Both the position numbers and the translations under genes were made by a program. Positions 8,880-17,125 of a DNA stretch of 64,000 bases are shown piece after piece. Position 1 is the first letter of the stretch. Each line of letters opens with the position of its first letter. The DNA comes from Bradyrhizobium sp. CCBAU 51765 (GTDB lineage Bacteria > Pseudomonadota > Alphaproteobacteria > Rhizobiales > Xanthobacteraceae), in NCBI RefSeq assembly GCF_015291725.1, contig NZ_CP030038.1, forward strand, positions 4,267,001 through 4,331,000, given 5' to 3'. The notes under the pieces are model-generated. The model did no database searches and was not told where the DNA came from. It worked only from the letters and a program-made list of their open reading frames with translations.

Positions 8880-9410
8880 GTGAACACGCCAGCAGGAAAA
8901 GAATCTGCGATCACCATCATGGCCGAGGAGGAGCCGGTCGAGATTGGTTTCCCCGTGGTGGCCGCCTACCATGGCCAATCCGCGCTTGCCATGGCCGCGA
9001 TCGTATTCCAGGCGCAGCGGGCAGCGTTCGCCGTGCTGTCGCCCGAGAAAATTCCGGCGCGGCGCGACATCAGCATCGTGAGTGGACACCCGGGTCCGGG
9101 TGTGCGGGACGCGTTCGAAGTGATCACACGCGCCGTGACCCGCGGCGCCTATAGCGTAGACCGCTCGCTGCCCGACGCGAGACTTGTGCCTGGGCACGAC
9201 ATTTCCTACAGCTTTCGAATTACGCTCGGAGAGCGAACCGCCGAGATGGCGTTGCTGCCTGGGGTGTTGCCGGAGCGCTTTTTCGAGCTCGTCTTCGCCA
9301 AGGATCGCAGCACAGCACAGGAGCACGAGCTGAGTGCATTGAAGCGGTCCATCGCCGAGGACGTTCTGGCGAAGGAGCCAGGCGCTCTCTTCACCATGCG
9401 TGCGAGTTGA
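8880..9410 (+). CDS. Divergent FmdE-like protein lacking the family cysteines
   Basis: 176 residues, no signal peptide or membrane segment. By eye it follows the FmdE (PF02663, formylmethanofuran dehydrogenase operon protein E) pattern: a His-Gly segment then an alanine-rich helix (H31-G-Q-S-A-L-A, where the family has HGHLCPG), a central Gly-rich turn with G-V-R-D77-A-F-E-V-I-T (family: C-F-V-D-A-I-Q-V-L-T-G-C), and a strand ISYSFRITLGE like the family's final strands. The conserved cysteines are all absent. This assignment is my pattern match, not a search result. A GTG start at 8880 is used; an ATG at 8919 is possible and neither has a good ribosome site. The stop overlaps the next start (TGATG), so it forms an operon with the two following genes. 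Function unknown. Confidence 0.6.
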   Translation: MNTPAGKESAITIMAEEEPVEIGFPVVAAYHGQSALAMAAIVFQAQRAAFAVLSPEKIPARRDISIVSGHPGPGVRDAFEVITRAVTRGAYSVDRSLPDARLVPGHDISYSFRITLGERTAEMALLPGVLPERFFELVFAKDRSTAQEHELSALKRSIAEDVLAKEPGALFTMRAS

Positions 9411-10003
9411 TGACGAAGCCCGGACTTGCTCTCAGCTTCGGTTATGACGACGGGTCGCTGCGTGCCCTGGCGAACGTCAAAGCCGAGCTGCGGGACATCT
9501 ATGCGCTGCCCGACATCGATCTGAACGATTTCAGTGTGCTGTTCGTGAGCATGCACAGCGACCAGCGTTTCCTGGCGGCCCGCGCCGGCCAGATCGAGGA
9601 ATACCTTGTTCGCGGCGGTGTCGTCGTTGCGAACGGCCATCACGCCTATCCCTACCTACCGCGCATGGCAGGTTTCCACACCATCGACAATTACAAGCTG
9701 AGCGACATCACGGTGCTGCGCCTCGCCGCGCATCCCATCTGGCACGGCATTGACCCGCATGATCTGACTTTCCGCCGCGGCGTCTCCGGCTTCTACGGCC
9801 GGGTCTGGCACGACGCACCGCCGGATGCGCTGGTTATCCACGCCCTCGGCCAGCCGAACCTACCGCTCGACTTCATCTATCCGGTCGGTCGAGGTCACGT
9901 GCTGTTCCACGGCGGAAATGACCTCTGGACATTCGGCGGCGAGGACAAGCAGCTGGCGCCCCGGATCATGCAATGGGTCACAGAGGGACGAAACGTTCAA
10001 TGA
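9410..10003 (+). CDS. Conserved hypothetical protein, glutaminase-I/ThuA-like fold (copy 1)
   Basis: 197 residues, cytoplasmic. The alternating pattern of strands and helices (LNDFSVLFVSMHSDQRFL, then IEEYLVRGGVVVANGHH, then a late GRGHVLFHGGNDLWTFG) resembles the class I glutamine amidotransferase/ThuA fold, in which the second segment usually ends in a nucleophile elbow. Here the elbow position reads VVANGHHAY, with no cysteine. The ATG at 9410 overlaps the upstream stop by one base, and the stop overlaps the next gene in an ATGA. It resembles the next protein in segment order, which suggests tandem duplication. The fold assignment is inference and no reaction can be named. Confidence 0.6.
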   Translation: MTKPGLALSFGYDDGSLRALANVKAELRDIYALPDIDLNDFSVLFVSMHSDQRFLAARAGQIEEYLVRGGVVVANGHHAYPYLPRMAGFHTIDNYKLSDITVLRLAAHPIWHGIDPHDLTFRRGVSGFYGRVWHDAPPDALVIHALGQPNLPLDFIYPVGRGHVLFHGGNDLWTFGGEDKQLAPRIMQWVTEGRNVQ

Positions 10004-10650
10004 GCCTCGCGATCCTCGACGGCGGCACGTTTTATCACCACGCGGCCATTCACGGCCGGCGCTATCGAGCGCTGTTCGACAAGATCATCTACGCTCCCGA
10101 ACTGACAGCGGATGCCTTGACCGACGTCACTTTCCTGATCGTGCCGGATCGCATCAATCCGAACGTTCTTCGTGCCAACCGCGATGTGCTGATCCAGTTT
10201 GCGAAAGCCGGGCACACGCTGGTCGTGTTCGGTGAGAATCGCGCCGACACGTGGCTGCCGGGTGTCACCTGGGCGGCACGGCCGACAAACTTCTGGTGGT
10301 GGCTCGACAAGACAGCGCATCCACCGCACCGCCTGTTGGCGCCCGACCATGAGTTTTTCCAGGCGGTGCCGTTCGAAAGCACGATATGGCACTTCCACGG
10401 TGTATTGACCCCGCCACCAGGGGCTCGGGCGCTGATCGACGTCCCGGCCGATCCTGAAGGCCGTGACAGTGGCGGAGCGCTGCTCTACGAGGATCGAGTC
10501 ACCCTGCCCGGCCGGCTGCTGGTCTCGACACTGGATCCATTCTATCATCACGGCAGCAATTTCATGCCCGCAACCACGAAGTTCCTCGACGGCTTTCTGC
10601 CCTGGGCGAAGCGAAAGGCTGCGCCGCAAACCGATCGCGGCGGTCGCTGA
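10000..10650 (+). CDS. Conserved hypothetical protein, glutaminase-I/ThuA-like fold (copy 2)
   Basis: 216 residues, cytoplasmic, rich in Trp and His in the middle (TNFWWWLDKTAHPPHR, TIWHFHGVL). The segment order matches the preceding protein: LTDVTFLIVPDRINPNVL, then LIQFAKAGHTLVVFGENR at the elbow position, then LPGRLLVSTLDPFYHHGSNF near the end. There is no cysteine at the elbow. The late DPFYHHG segment is histidine-rich and could bind a metal. It is the last gene of a translationally coupled three-gene operon, and its stop is 2 bases from the stop of the convergent ABC ATPase gene. Function unknown; the tight link to an importer suggests handling of the imported compound. Confidence 0.6.
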   Translation: MSLAILDGGTFYHHAAIHGRRYRALFDKIIYAPELTADALTDVTFLIVPDRINPNVLRANRDVLIQFAKAGHTLVVFGENRADTWLPGVTWAARPTNFWWWLDKTAHPPHRLLAPDHEFFQAVPFESTIWHFHGVLTPPPGARALIDVPADPEGRDSGGALLYEDRVTLPGRLLVSTLDPFYHHGSNFMPATTKFLDGFLPWAKRKAAPQTDRGGR

Positions 10651-10652
10651 TC

Positions 10653-11432
10653 TCAGGGGACCAGAGGCTGATCCGGAGCCTTGCTCCGCAAGCCGTGCAA
10701 CGGCACGATCGCCGAGGCCGTCTCCTCGTCCACATGAACATCCACGCGGCGCACCGGCACGCCATACATCCGAGCGAGATTGCCTTCGGTCAGCACCTCC
10801 CCGGTCGGACCGCAGACGTGAGTGCCGTTCCGCTGCATCAGCAAGGTCGTATCGGCGATACCGATTGCATGGTCCGGATGATGCGTCGTGAACAACACGG
10901 TGAGGCCCAAGGAGCTTGCGAGGCGCAGGAGCAGGCGAAGAACAACGCCCTGATTGGCCATGTCGAGCGTCGAGGCTGGCTCATCCAGCACGAGGACCCT
11001 GCAGTCGCTGGCCAGAGCGCGGGCCAGCAGGACGAGCTGCCGCTGCCCGCCGCTCAGCCGGTCGTAACGCTGCTCCGCGAGAGCCACCAGACCGACCTCC
11101 TCGAGCGACTCATATGCGCGTTCCCTGTCCTTGCGGCCCGGCGAACTGAACCTGCCGAGATAGCGGCTTCGTCCCATCAGAACCATATCGGCGGCACTGT
11201 AGGACTGATCGGCCGTCAATGCCTGCGGCACGAAACCCACATGGCCGTCGATGTCGATGATTCCTTCCTTGAGGGTCAATGTCCGGCTGATCGCGCGCAG
11301 CAAGGTTGTCTTGCCGCAGCCATTTGGCCCGAGGATTGCGGCGATCCGGGCCGAAGGAAAGGTGACGGACAGCTCGCGAAAGAGCCAGTGCTGGGATCCG
11401 TACCTGTGGCCTGCATTCTCGATGCGGATCAT
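10653..11432 (-). CDS. Siderophore/cobalamin-type ABC transporter ATP-binding protein (FecE/BtuD family)
   Basis: 259 residues. Walker A is GPNGCGKTT, the signature LSGGQRQLV and Walker B RVLVLDEPAST, followed by the switch His in FTTHHPDHA. It powers import through the neighbouring FecD-type permease. Its start overlaps the permease stop in an ATGA. The C-terminal 40 residues, including YGVPVRRVDVHVDEE, follow the usual YGVPV motif of this family. The ligand is not decided by sequence: ferric siderophores, haem, corrinoids and other metal complexes all use this family. Confidence 0.9.
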   Translation of the reverse strand: MIRIENAGHRYGSQHWLFRELSVTFPSARIAAILGPNGCGKTTLLRAISRTLTLKEGIIDIDGHVGFVPQALTADQSYSAADMVLMGRSRYLGRFSSPGRKDRERAYESLEEVGLVALAEQRYDRLSGGQRQLVLLARALASDCRVLVLDEPASTLDMANQGVVLRLLLRLASSLGLTVLFTTHHPDHAIGIADTTLLMQRNGTHVCGPTGEVLTEGNLARMYGVPVRRVDVHVDEETASAIVPLHGLRSKAPDQPLVP

Positions 11433-12487
11433 GCTGCGCCGCTCCTGGTGGTGCGCCGGAGGAGCAGCGCGAAGATCGGAGTGCCGATGAGCGCCGTGAT
11501 GATCCCGACCGGAATCTCGGCCGGCGTGAGCGACCGCGCCAGCGTGTCCGCTGCAACCAGGAAGATGGCGCCCAGGAATGTCGAGACCGGCAGCAGCTGG
11601 CGGTTGTCCGCGCCTACGATCATGCGCGCAAGGTTGGGAATGATGAGACCGACCCAGCCGATCGTTCCGCTGACTGCAACTTGAGACGAGATCGCAAGAC
11701 AGGCCGCGGCCAGAAGGATCAACCGATCGCGCCCCGGATTGACGCCCAGGGTTCGAGCTTCTTCATCTCCGAGCGAAAGAACGTTGACCCGCCACCTCAT
11801 CCCGATGAGTACGGCGGCTGCGACCGCGGTGCAGACCGCAATCAAACCGCAGTGCAGCCACGTCGAAGGCGCGAAGCTGCCCAGCAGCCAGAACACGATG
11901 ACCTGCAATGTCGTCTCGGGATCGGCCAGATAGGTCACAAGTCCGACCAGAGCGGTGCAGAACGCGCTGACGACCACGCCCGCAAGCACGAGCGTGAGGA
12001 TGGGCGAGAGATTGTCACTGCGATGGAGCGCAAGCACGGCGACGAGCGCCAAGGCGGCACCTCCAAAAGCACCGATCTGGACGAGTGGCCCGAACCCGAC
12101 CAGGAAGATGACGATGACGCCGCCGAGGGCAGCACCGGAGGAGGCTCCGATTGTCTGCGGGCCAACCAGCGGATTGCGGAAGATCGCCTGAAGCACTGCG
12201 CCACACAGAGACAGGCCTGCGCCTGCGATAGCGGCGGCGAGCACGCGCGGCAGCCTCACCGTTTCGACGACGACGGCTTCCGTGGTGGTCCACGTCGCTT
12301 TCACTGCGACCAGGTGCGACACGATGATCGACAGGACGGTGCCGAACGGGATTTGATACCGTCCCGATGCGATCGCCCACAAAAGGACGAGGATAAGGCC
12401 CGCTGCGAGCGCAAAATAAAGCAGGGCAAAGGATCTTTCACTCCGCGAGGGAAGACTCGCCGCCGATCCGGAGATAGCGCTTCCCAT
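11429..12487 (-). CDS. Siderophore/cobalamin-type ABC transporter permease (FecCD/BtuC family)
   Basis: 352 residues with about ten hydrophobic segments and the FecCD signature LPRVLAAAIAGAGLSLCGAV followed by QAIFRNPLVGPQTIG, then the cytoplasmic coupling region GDEEARTLGVNP and the late GTIGWVGLIIPNLARM segment. A single permease gene is present, so it should act as a homodimer like BtuC. The ATG at 12487 overlaps the stop of the binding-protein gene (TGATG), and its own stop overlaps the ATPase start. Confidence 0.92.
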   Translation of the reverse strand: MGSAISGSAASLPSRSERSFALLYFALAAGLILVLLWAIASGRYQIPFGTVLSIIVSHLVAVKATWTTTEAVVVETVRLPRVLAAAIAGAGLSLCGAVLQAIFRNPLVGPQTIGASSGAALGGVIVIFLVGFGPLVQIGAFGGAALALVAVLALHRSDNLSPILTLVLAGVVVSAFCTALVGLVTYLADPETTLQVIVFWLLGSFAPSTWLHCGLIAVCTAVAAAVLIGMRWRVNVLSLGDEEARTLGVNPGRDRLILLAAACLAISSQVAVSGTIGWVGLIIPNLARMIVGADNRQLLPVSTFLGAIFLVAADTLARSLTPAEIPVGIITALIGTPIFALLLRRTTRSGAA

Positions 12488-13581
12488 CAATGAGCCCGAT
12501 AAGCTTCATAGCCGGCCGACCCGGCGTTGTCCTTGAGAAACAGGATCCCGTCTATCTCCTCATCCGTTGGACTGTAATTATAGAGAAAGCCGAACCAGCT
12601 CTTCACCGAGGTGCGAATGCTCTCCTGAGCACGTTCGGGATGCAGCAGACCGGCCAGCCAGAGCCAACCAAGTGCCGATTCGTGGCTCGGCGGATCCCAG
12701 CGATACCCCCCGAGAGGAACGCGGTACACGCGTCGAGCCTGAACGGCCTCGATGCCCTGCCAGCGCGGATCGCGATACAGATCCGACGGCATCGCCGGAT
12801 CGAAATTTCCAAGCAGGATGACTTGCGGATTCCACGCGAGGATTTGCTCAATGGTGATGGTGCTGACCGAAGCGGTGCCGACCGCGTTCTGTCCGCCCGC
12901 CAGCTCAATGGCGAAATCCTGCGCCGTTCCTTTGCCGCTGACGCGCAGCATGTTCGTGACTCGATTGAAGTACAGCACGCGTGGTCGCTGCGTCGACGAT
13001 AGATCGGCAAACCGCGACGTCAGCGACTGACGAGTCTCTTCCTGCTTTCGGAGCAATTCGCTCGCTCGGTCTTCCCTGCCCGCGATCTTACCCATCAACT
13101 TCACGTAGTCGACGTAGTTCTCGAACGAACCGACACGCATGCCGACGACGGGAATCCCGGTCCGGTCCAACGGCCCGATGATCTCGTTGTTGTTGGCCCA
13201 TTGGAAAATCGCATCCGGCCGCAATGCGAGGATTGCCTCTACATTCGGAGCGAAATTGGAGGCATCTCCACCGGTCGTTATCGCCGTCTGGATCTGCCTG
13301 AGGCCAGGAAACAGCTTGCCGAAAATGCCATCCTGCATCGCGCGTGCGGCGTATTCGTTCATTCCGACGATCTTCCTGTCGCTCCCATCGATCGTCACGA
13401 AGGTCGATGGTGCCGGGATCGGAATGATGACCAGGCGTTCCGGCAGTCGGCTGAACGAGAGCTTGCGGTTGCGCTGGTCGGTCAGATCGATCGCGTTCGC
13501 AGCACTGAGCTCGCCGAAAGCGATCACAAGGATCGTGGCCAAGCCTAGTGCTGATCTTCCCCAATGCAACAGCGGCAGCAT
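12487..13581 (-). CDS. Periplasmic binding protein of siderophore-type ABC importer (FecB/BtuF class III fold)
   Basis: 364 residues beginning with a signal peptide (MLPLLHWGRS, then a hydrophobic core, then a likely cut after SAANA near residue 30). The mature part has the two-lobe class III binding-protein pattern: PERLVIIPIPAP, IVGMNEYAARA, then VEAILALRPDAIF and ILAWNPQVILLGNFD in the second lobe. The open frame continues upstream to 14229 but that part overlaps the divergent TonB receptor and has no signal-like residues, so the ATG at 13581 is chosen. It lacks a lipobox cysteine. The ligand is unknown. First gene of the importer operon. Confidence 0.88.
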   Translation of the reverse strand: MLPLLHWGRSALGLATILVIAFGELSAANAIDLTDQRNRKLSFSRLPERLVIIPIPAPSTFVTIDGSDRKIVGMNEYAARAMQDGIFGKLFPGLRQIQTAITTGGDASNFAPNVEAILALRPDAIFQWANNNEIIGPLDRTGIPVVGMRVGSFENYVDYVKLMGKIAGREDRASELLRKQEETRQSLTSRFADLSSTQRPRVLYFNRVTNMLRVSGKGTAQDFAIELAGGQNAVGTASVSTITIEQILAWNPQVILLGNFDPAMPSDLYRDPRWQGIEAVQARRVYRVPLGGYRWDPPSHESALGWLWLAGLLHPERAQESIRTSVKSWFGFLYNYSPTDEEIDGILFLKDNAGSAGYEAYRAH

Positions 13582-13903
13582 GAAATGCAAGAACCTCGTC
13601 GGCGCTGGGATTATCGACCCGGCGCTGCTGACCCGGCTACATAGTCCAATGGAAGGAAGATTCAAAAGCAAAATGCTCGTCGTGTGCCGCAGGTGTGGCT
13701 GTCCGAAATTAGAATCGATCGAAGGACGATGTGTCGTTCGATCGCGACGACGAGTTGTTGAATTTCGTGCGTCAAACGCTTGATTGATGAGCAGAGCATC
13801 CAGCGCAATTTGAATTGCTCGAAACTGGACTTCCGAAGATGGCACAAGAGATTGTCGCAAGATAAGACGCCTGAGGCTGGCTGAATGCTGAGGGATATCG
13901 TCG
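13582..13903. promoter_or_regulatory. Divergent control region between importer operon and TonB receptor
   Basis: This 322-base gap must hold promoters for both the ABC importer (leftward) and the TonB receptor (rightward). It is less GC-rich than its surroundings. A strong inverted repeat lies at 13716-13744. I looked for a cobalamin riboswitch B12 box and for a clean Irr/Fur-type palindrome near the receptor start and did not find a convincing one; TTTGAATTGCTCGAAA at about 13809-13824 is only a weak palindrome. Confidence 0.5.
13716..13744. repeat. Inverted repeat, possible operator or leader hairpin
   Basis: CGATCGAA at 13716-13723 is repeated as the exact reverse complement TTCGATCG at 13737-13744. 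Inside it, ACGA (26-29) and TCGT (34-37) can extend the pairing around a TGTG loop. It is central to the divergent gap, so it could be bound by a shared regulator or fold in the receptor mRNA leader. Confidence 0.45.
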
Positions 13904-16279
13904 ATGTTTTCGAGAACGATCGTTTCTGACTTTGGGAGAAATTCGCTTTTTTCGTCGACGTGGAGATTGAGTGTGGGGCTTGCTTGCGTGGCGGCCACGG
14001 CATCGAGCGTAGTCGCGGAAGCCCAGACGGCGGGTAGTTCATCACAACAATCAGTGCTGCCGACGGTGACGGTCGAGGCCGGAAAACAGTCGAAGCCTCG
14101 TCGCACGGCACGGCAGAATGAAGCGCGCGCGGCGCGACAAACGCAGTCGCAGGCTGTGCAGCCGGCACGAGGCCCGCAAACCGCGCAAACGGCTCCTGAA
14201 GGCACGAACAGCGATTCCCTGAAGCCCATGGGCGGCAGGCTGCCGCAAGCAGGAATTCCTCATCTTGCGGAGCAGAGCATCACGGTTGTTGACCGCGCCC
14301 AGATCGAGGCGACGTCGCCAACCGGCCTTCTCGATATTCTTGCTTCGGTCCCGGGCGTCTCGATCGCCCGCTCCGGTGGTATCGGCGGTCAGATCTACTT
14401 GCGAGGGTTCTCTTCGAACAGTTTCCGCTCGCCGATGTTCATCGACGGCGATCGCTTCCGCGGCCGCAATACACTGCAGCTCAATTATCTCGCGCCTGAC
14501 GAGGTCGAGCGCGTCGAAGTGATCCGCGGTCCAGGCTCCGTCGTCTATGGCAGCGAGGCATTGACCGGACTGGTCAACGTCGTGACCCGCTCGTACACCG
14601 GTGATACGTCGGGGCCGTTCCGGTTTACGGGCGGCGGCTGGTCGGCTGGCTACGGCAGTGCCGCCAACTCGTTCAGCACCTATGATTGGGTGAAGGGCGC
14701 CGGACAAGGCTTCGATTTCATCGGCGGCTTTGCCGGACGATGGGGTGGCGACTATCAGACTTCGCTCGGAACGGTGCCGAACAGCGACTACCAGAGCGTT
14801 GGCGGCAACATCAAGCTCGGCTACACGCCCGACATCGGCCAGAGGCTCGAGCTTTCGCTGCGCTCCTACAGCGAGGTCGATGGGCGCGCCGGCGGCGTCG
14901 GCGGAGCGCCGGGCGCGCCGTATCTCCAGGTCCGGCAGGACCCCAATCAGGTGCATTCGGCGCGCATCGCCTATACCGGCGAACTCGACGGCCTGGTGAA
15001 GCACGTCGAGAGCTCCTTCTACGTCAACTATTTCGACACGAAGCTCTCGACGATCAACAACACCATCAACGCCGCGGGCATCACCACCCGAACCGTCAAA
15101 TCCACCAGCCACGTCATAGGTCCCCTGGTGGTCGGCGGGCGCTCGCTGGCCGAGATTCCCTGGCTCAGTCCCTGGGGTGTAACGAAAACCACGGTCGGCC
15201 TCGACGGCTTCCGGGAAGCGCGGCCGGGCAGCGAATTGACGTCCGAGACCATCACCCGCAATGGGACGACGGGGATCGTGACGAGCGATGTGTTTTCGCC
15301 TTACACCAAGCAAGGCCCGGACACGACGCAATCCAACATCGGCACGTTCGTCCTGCATGAATGGAAGCCGGTCCAGCCGCTGACGCTCTCCGCTGGGGGC
15401 CGTTTCGACTGGTTCAACACGACCACCGACACCTCGCCGCTCGCATCCACCATTCCTGCAAATGTCAGAGCATTGTATGCGAGCAAGACCAACATGGATC
15501 AAACGGCTCCGACCGGAAGCCTTGGGTTCGTCTACGCCGTCCTGCCGAGCGTCGACTTGCTCGGCAACGTGGCGACCTCATTCCGTCAGCCGACGAACTC
15601 CGAGCTGTTTGCCGTGACGGCCACTCAGCTTCCCAATCCGGACCTGAAGCCGGAAACCGGCGTAACGTACGAAGGAGGCGCACGCTTTCATACGACCAAT
15701 GCAGAGCTCAAGGTCACGGCGTTCGATACACACTACGAGAATTTCCTCCAAACGGTCGCAGTGACGCTCAACGGTGTCGGCGGATACACCCAGTCTCGGA
15801 ACGTCGGCAAGGCCGAGGTGACCGGCGTCGAACTGGAGGCGCGCTGGCAGATGACGCCGTCTGTCAACCTGTTCACGAACTTCACCCAGTTGCGCGGTAC
15901 CAACACGCTGACCGGAACGCCGCTGCCTTTTCTCGCCCCCTATCGCGGACGGGTGGGAATCCAATATGCGGACCCGGATGGTGCCTACTCGATCCTCGGC
16001 GTGATCGATTGGGCCGCCAGCAAGACCCGGATCGATCCGGCGCAGGAATATACGACCTCGGGCTACGCCATTCCCAAGCTCTATGCGACGCTTCAGCTCG
16101 GCAAGCTGGTATCGCCGCAACTCGGCGACACCAAGCTGATCCTCGGCTTGGAGAACATCTTCAACACAGCCTATGTCGATGCATCGACATTCGTGAATCG
16201 CTCATATCCGCGAAGCTTCACAAATCCCCTGGTGGAGACCGGCCGCAACATCTCGGTGAAAGTGCAGCACACCTTCTAG
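13904..16279 (+). CDS. TonB-dependent outer-membrane receptor
   Basis: 791 residues with a signal peptide (hydrophobic stretch LSVGLACVAATASSVVAEAQ near residue 25-45), a TonB-box-like LPTVTVEAG at about residue 52, a basic low-complexity linker, then the plug domain (ITVVDRAQIEATSPTGLLDIL, VSIARSGGIGGQIYLRGF, VERVEVIRGPGSVVYGSEAL) and a beta-barrel ending in VKVQHTF with a terminal Phe, as outer-membrane proteins need. The plug resembles those of haem/ferric-siderophore receptors. It is divergent from the ABC importer genes and presumably brings the same ligand across the outer membrane. The stop is 6 bases from the convergent queC stop. Confidence 0.95.
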   Translation: MFSRTIVSDFGRNSLFSSTWRLSVGLACVAATASSVVAEAQTAGSSSQQSVLPTVTVEAGKQSKPRRTARQNEARAARQTQSQAVQPARGPQTAQTAPEGTNSDSLKPMGGRLPQAGIPHLAEQSITVVDRAQIEATSPTGLLDILASVPGVSIARSGGIGGQIYLRGFSSNSFRSPMFIDGDRFRGRNTLQLNYLAPDEVERVEVIRGPGSVVYGSEALTGLVNVVTRSYTGDTSGPFRFTGGGWSAGYGSAANSFSTYDWVKGAGQGFDFIGGFAGRWGGDYQTSLGTVPNSDYQSVGGNIKLGYTPDIGQRLELSLRSYSEVDGRAGGVGGAPGAPYLQVRQDPNQVHSARIAYTGELDGLVKHVESSFYVNYFDTKLSTINNTINAAGITTRTVKSTSHVIGPLVVGGRSLAEIPWLSPWGVTKTTVGLDGFREARPGSELTSETITRNGTTGIVTSDVFSPYTKQGPDTTQSNIGTFVLHEWKPVQPLTLSAGGRFDWFNTTTDTSPLASTIPANVRALYASKTNMDQTAPTGSLGFVYAVLPSVDLLGNVATSFRQPTNSELFAVTATQLPNPDLKPETGVTYEGGARFHTTNAELKVTAFDTHYENFLQTVAVTLNGVGGYTQSRNVGKAEVTGVELEARWQMTPSVNLFTNFTQLRGTNTLTGTPLPFLAPYRGRVGIQYADPDGAYSILGVIDWAASKTRIDPAQEYTTSGYAIPKLYATLQLGKLVSPQLGDTKLILGLENIFNTAYVDASTFVNRSYPRSFTNPLVETGRNISVKVQHTF

Positions 16280-16285
16280 CCGGCA

Positions 16286-16999
16286 TCATCTGCCCGCCGC
16301 GAACTCCTGCCACCCCTTCGCCCGCAGGCTGCACGCCGGGCACTCGCCGCAGCCATAGCCCCACTCGTGCTGCGCGCCGCGTTCGCCGAGATAGCAGGTG
16401 TGGGAGTGCTCGCGGATGAGATCGACGAGGCCGTCGCCGCCGAGGTCATGCGCGAGCTGCCAGGTCGCGGCCTTGTCGATCCACATCAAGGGGGTATGCA
16501 GCTCGAACTTTCTGGCCATGCCGAGTGAGAGCGCGGCCTGCATGGCGCGGATGGTCTCGTCGCGGCAATCGGGATAGCCGGAATAGTCGGTCTCGCACAT
16601 GCCGCCGACGATGTGGCTGATCCCGCGTCGATAGGCCAGCGCTGCGGCGAAGGTCAGGAAGATGAGGTTACGGCCGGGCACGAACGTATTGGGCAGCCCG
16701 TCCGCACCCATCGCGATCGCGACGTCGCGCGTCAGGGCCGTTTCGGACACGGCCGCCAGCGTCGGGATCGACAGCGTGTGGCTCTCGCCGAGCCTTGCGG
16801 CCCAATCCGCGCTCAGCCCCTTGATGCCGTCGAACAACCGCTCGCGGCAGGCGAGCTCGATGGCATGGCGCTGGCCGTAGTCGAACCCCAGCGTCTCCAC
16901 GCGGGCAAAGCGGCTGAGCGCCCAGGCCAGGCAGGTGGTGGAATCCTGGCCGCCGGAGAACAGCACCAGTGCGGTCTCGGATGAAAATGCGTCACTCAT
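16286..16999 (-). CDS. queC: 7-cyano-7-deazaguanine synthase QueC
   Basis: ATP-dependent enzyme that turns 7-carboxy-7-deazaguanine into preQ0 for queuosine synthesis. The PP-loop SGGQDSTT is near residue 15, and the zinc cysteines are in GYGCGECPACSLRAKGW near the end, together with the upstream Cys of HTCYLGE. At 237 residues it is of normal length. The ATG at 16999 is chosen; the frame stays open to 17782 but the extension lies antisense to mazG and is not family-like. Confidence 0.95.
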   Translation of the reverse strand: MSDAFSSETALVLFSGGQDSTTCLAWALSRFARVETLGFDYGQRHAIELACRERLFDGIKGLSADWAARLGESHTLSIPTLAAVSETALTRDVAIAMGADGLPNTFVPGRNLIFLTFAAALAYRRGISHIVGGMCETDYSGYPDCRDETIRAMQAALSLGMARKFELHTPLMWIDKAATWQLAHDLGGDGLVDLIREHSHTCYLGERGAQHEWGYGCGECPACSLRAKGWQEFAAGR

Positions 17000-17125
17000 G
17001 GCCCGCGCTTTAGCATTGCGCGACCTACTCGCCAATCGGTGGAAATCGGCCTGTTCCGCCGTACCGGGCTGGGAACGCCGGCCCGGTTTTGGCATAAGGT
17101 TGCGGACCCAGGAGACTGCCCCGCA

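Noticed and set aside
13582..13903. Cobalamin riboswitch before the TonB receptor
   Set aside because: No B12 box or matching stem pattern was found in the gap.
12487..14229. Long open frame extending the importer binding protein to 580 residues
   Set aside because: The extra N-terminal part overlaps the divergent TonB receptor and a good signal peptide starts at 13581.
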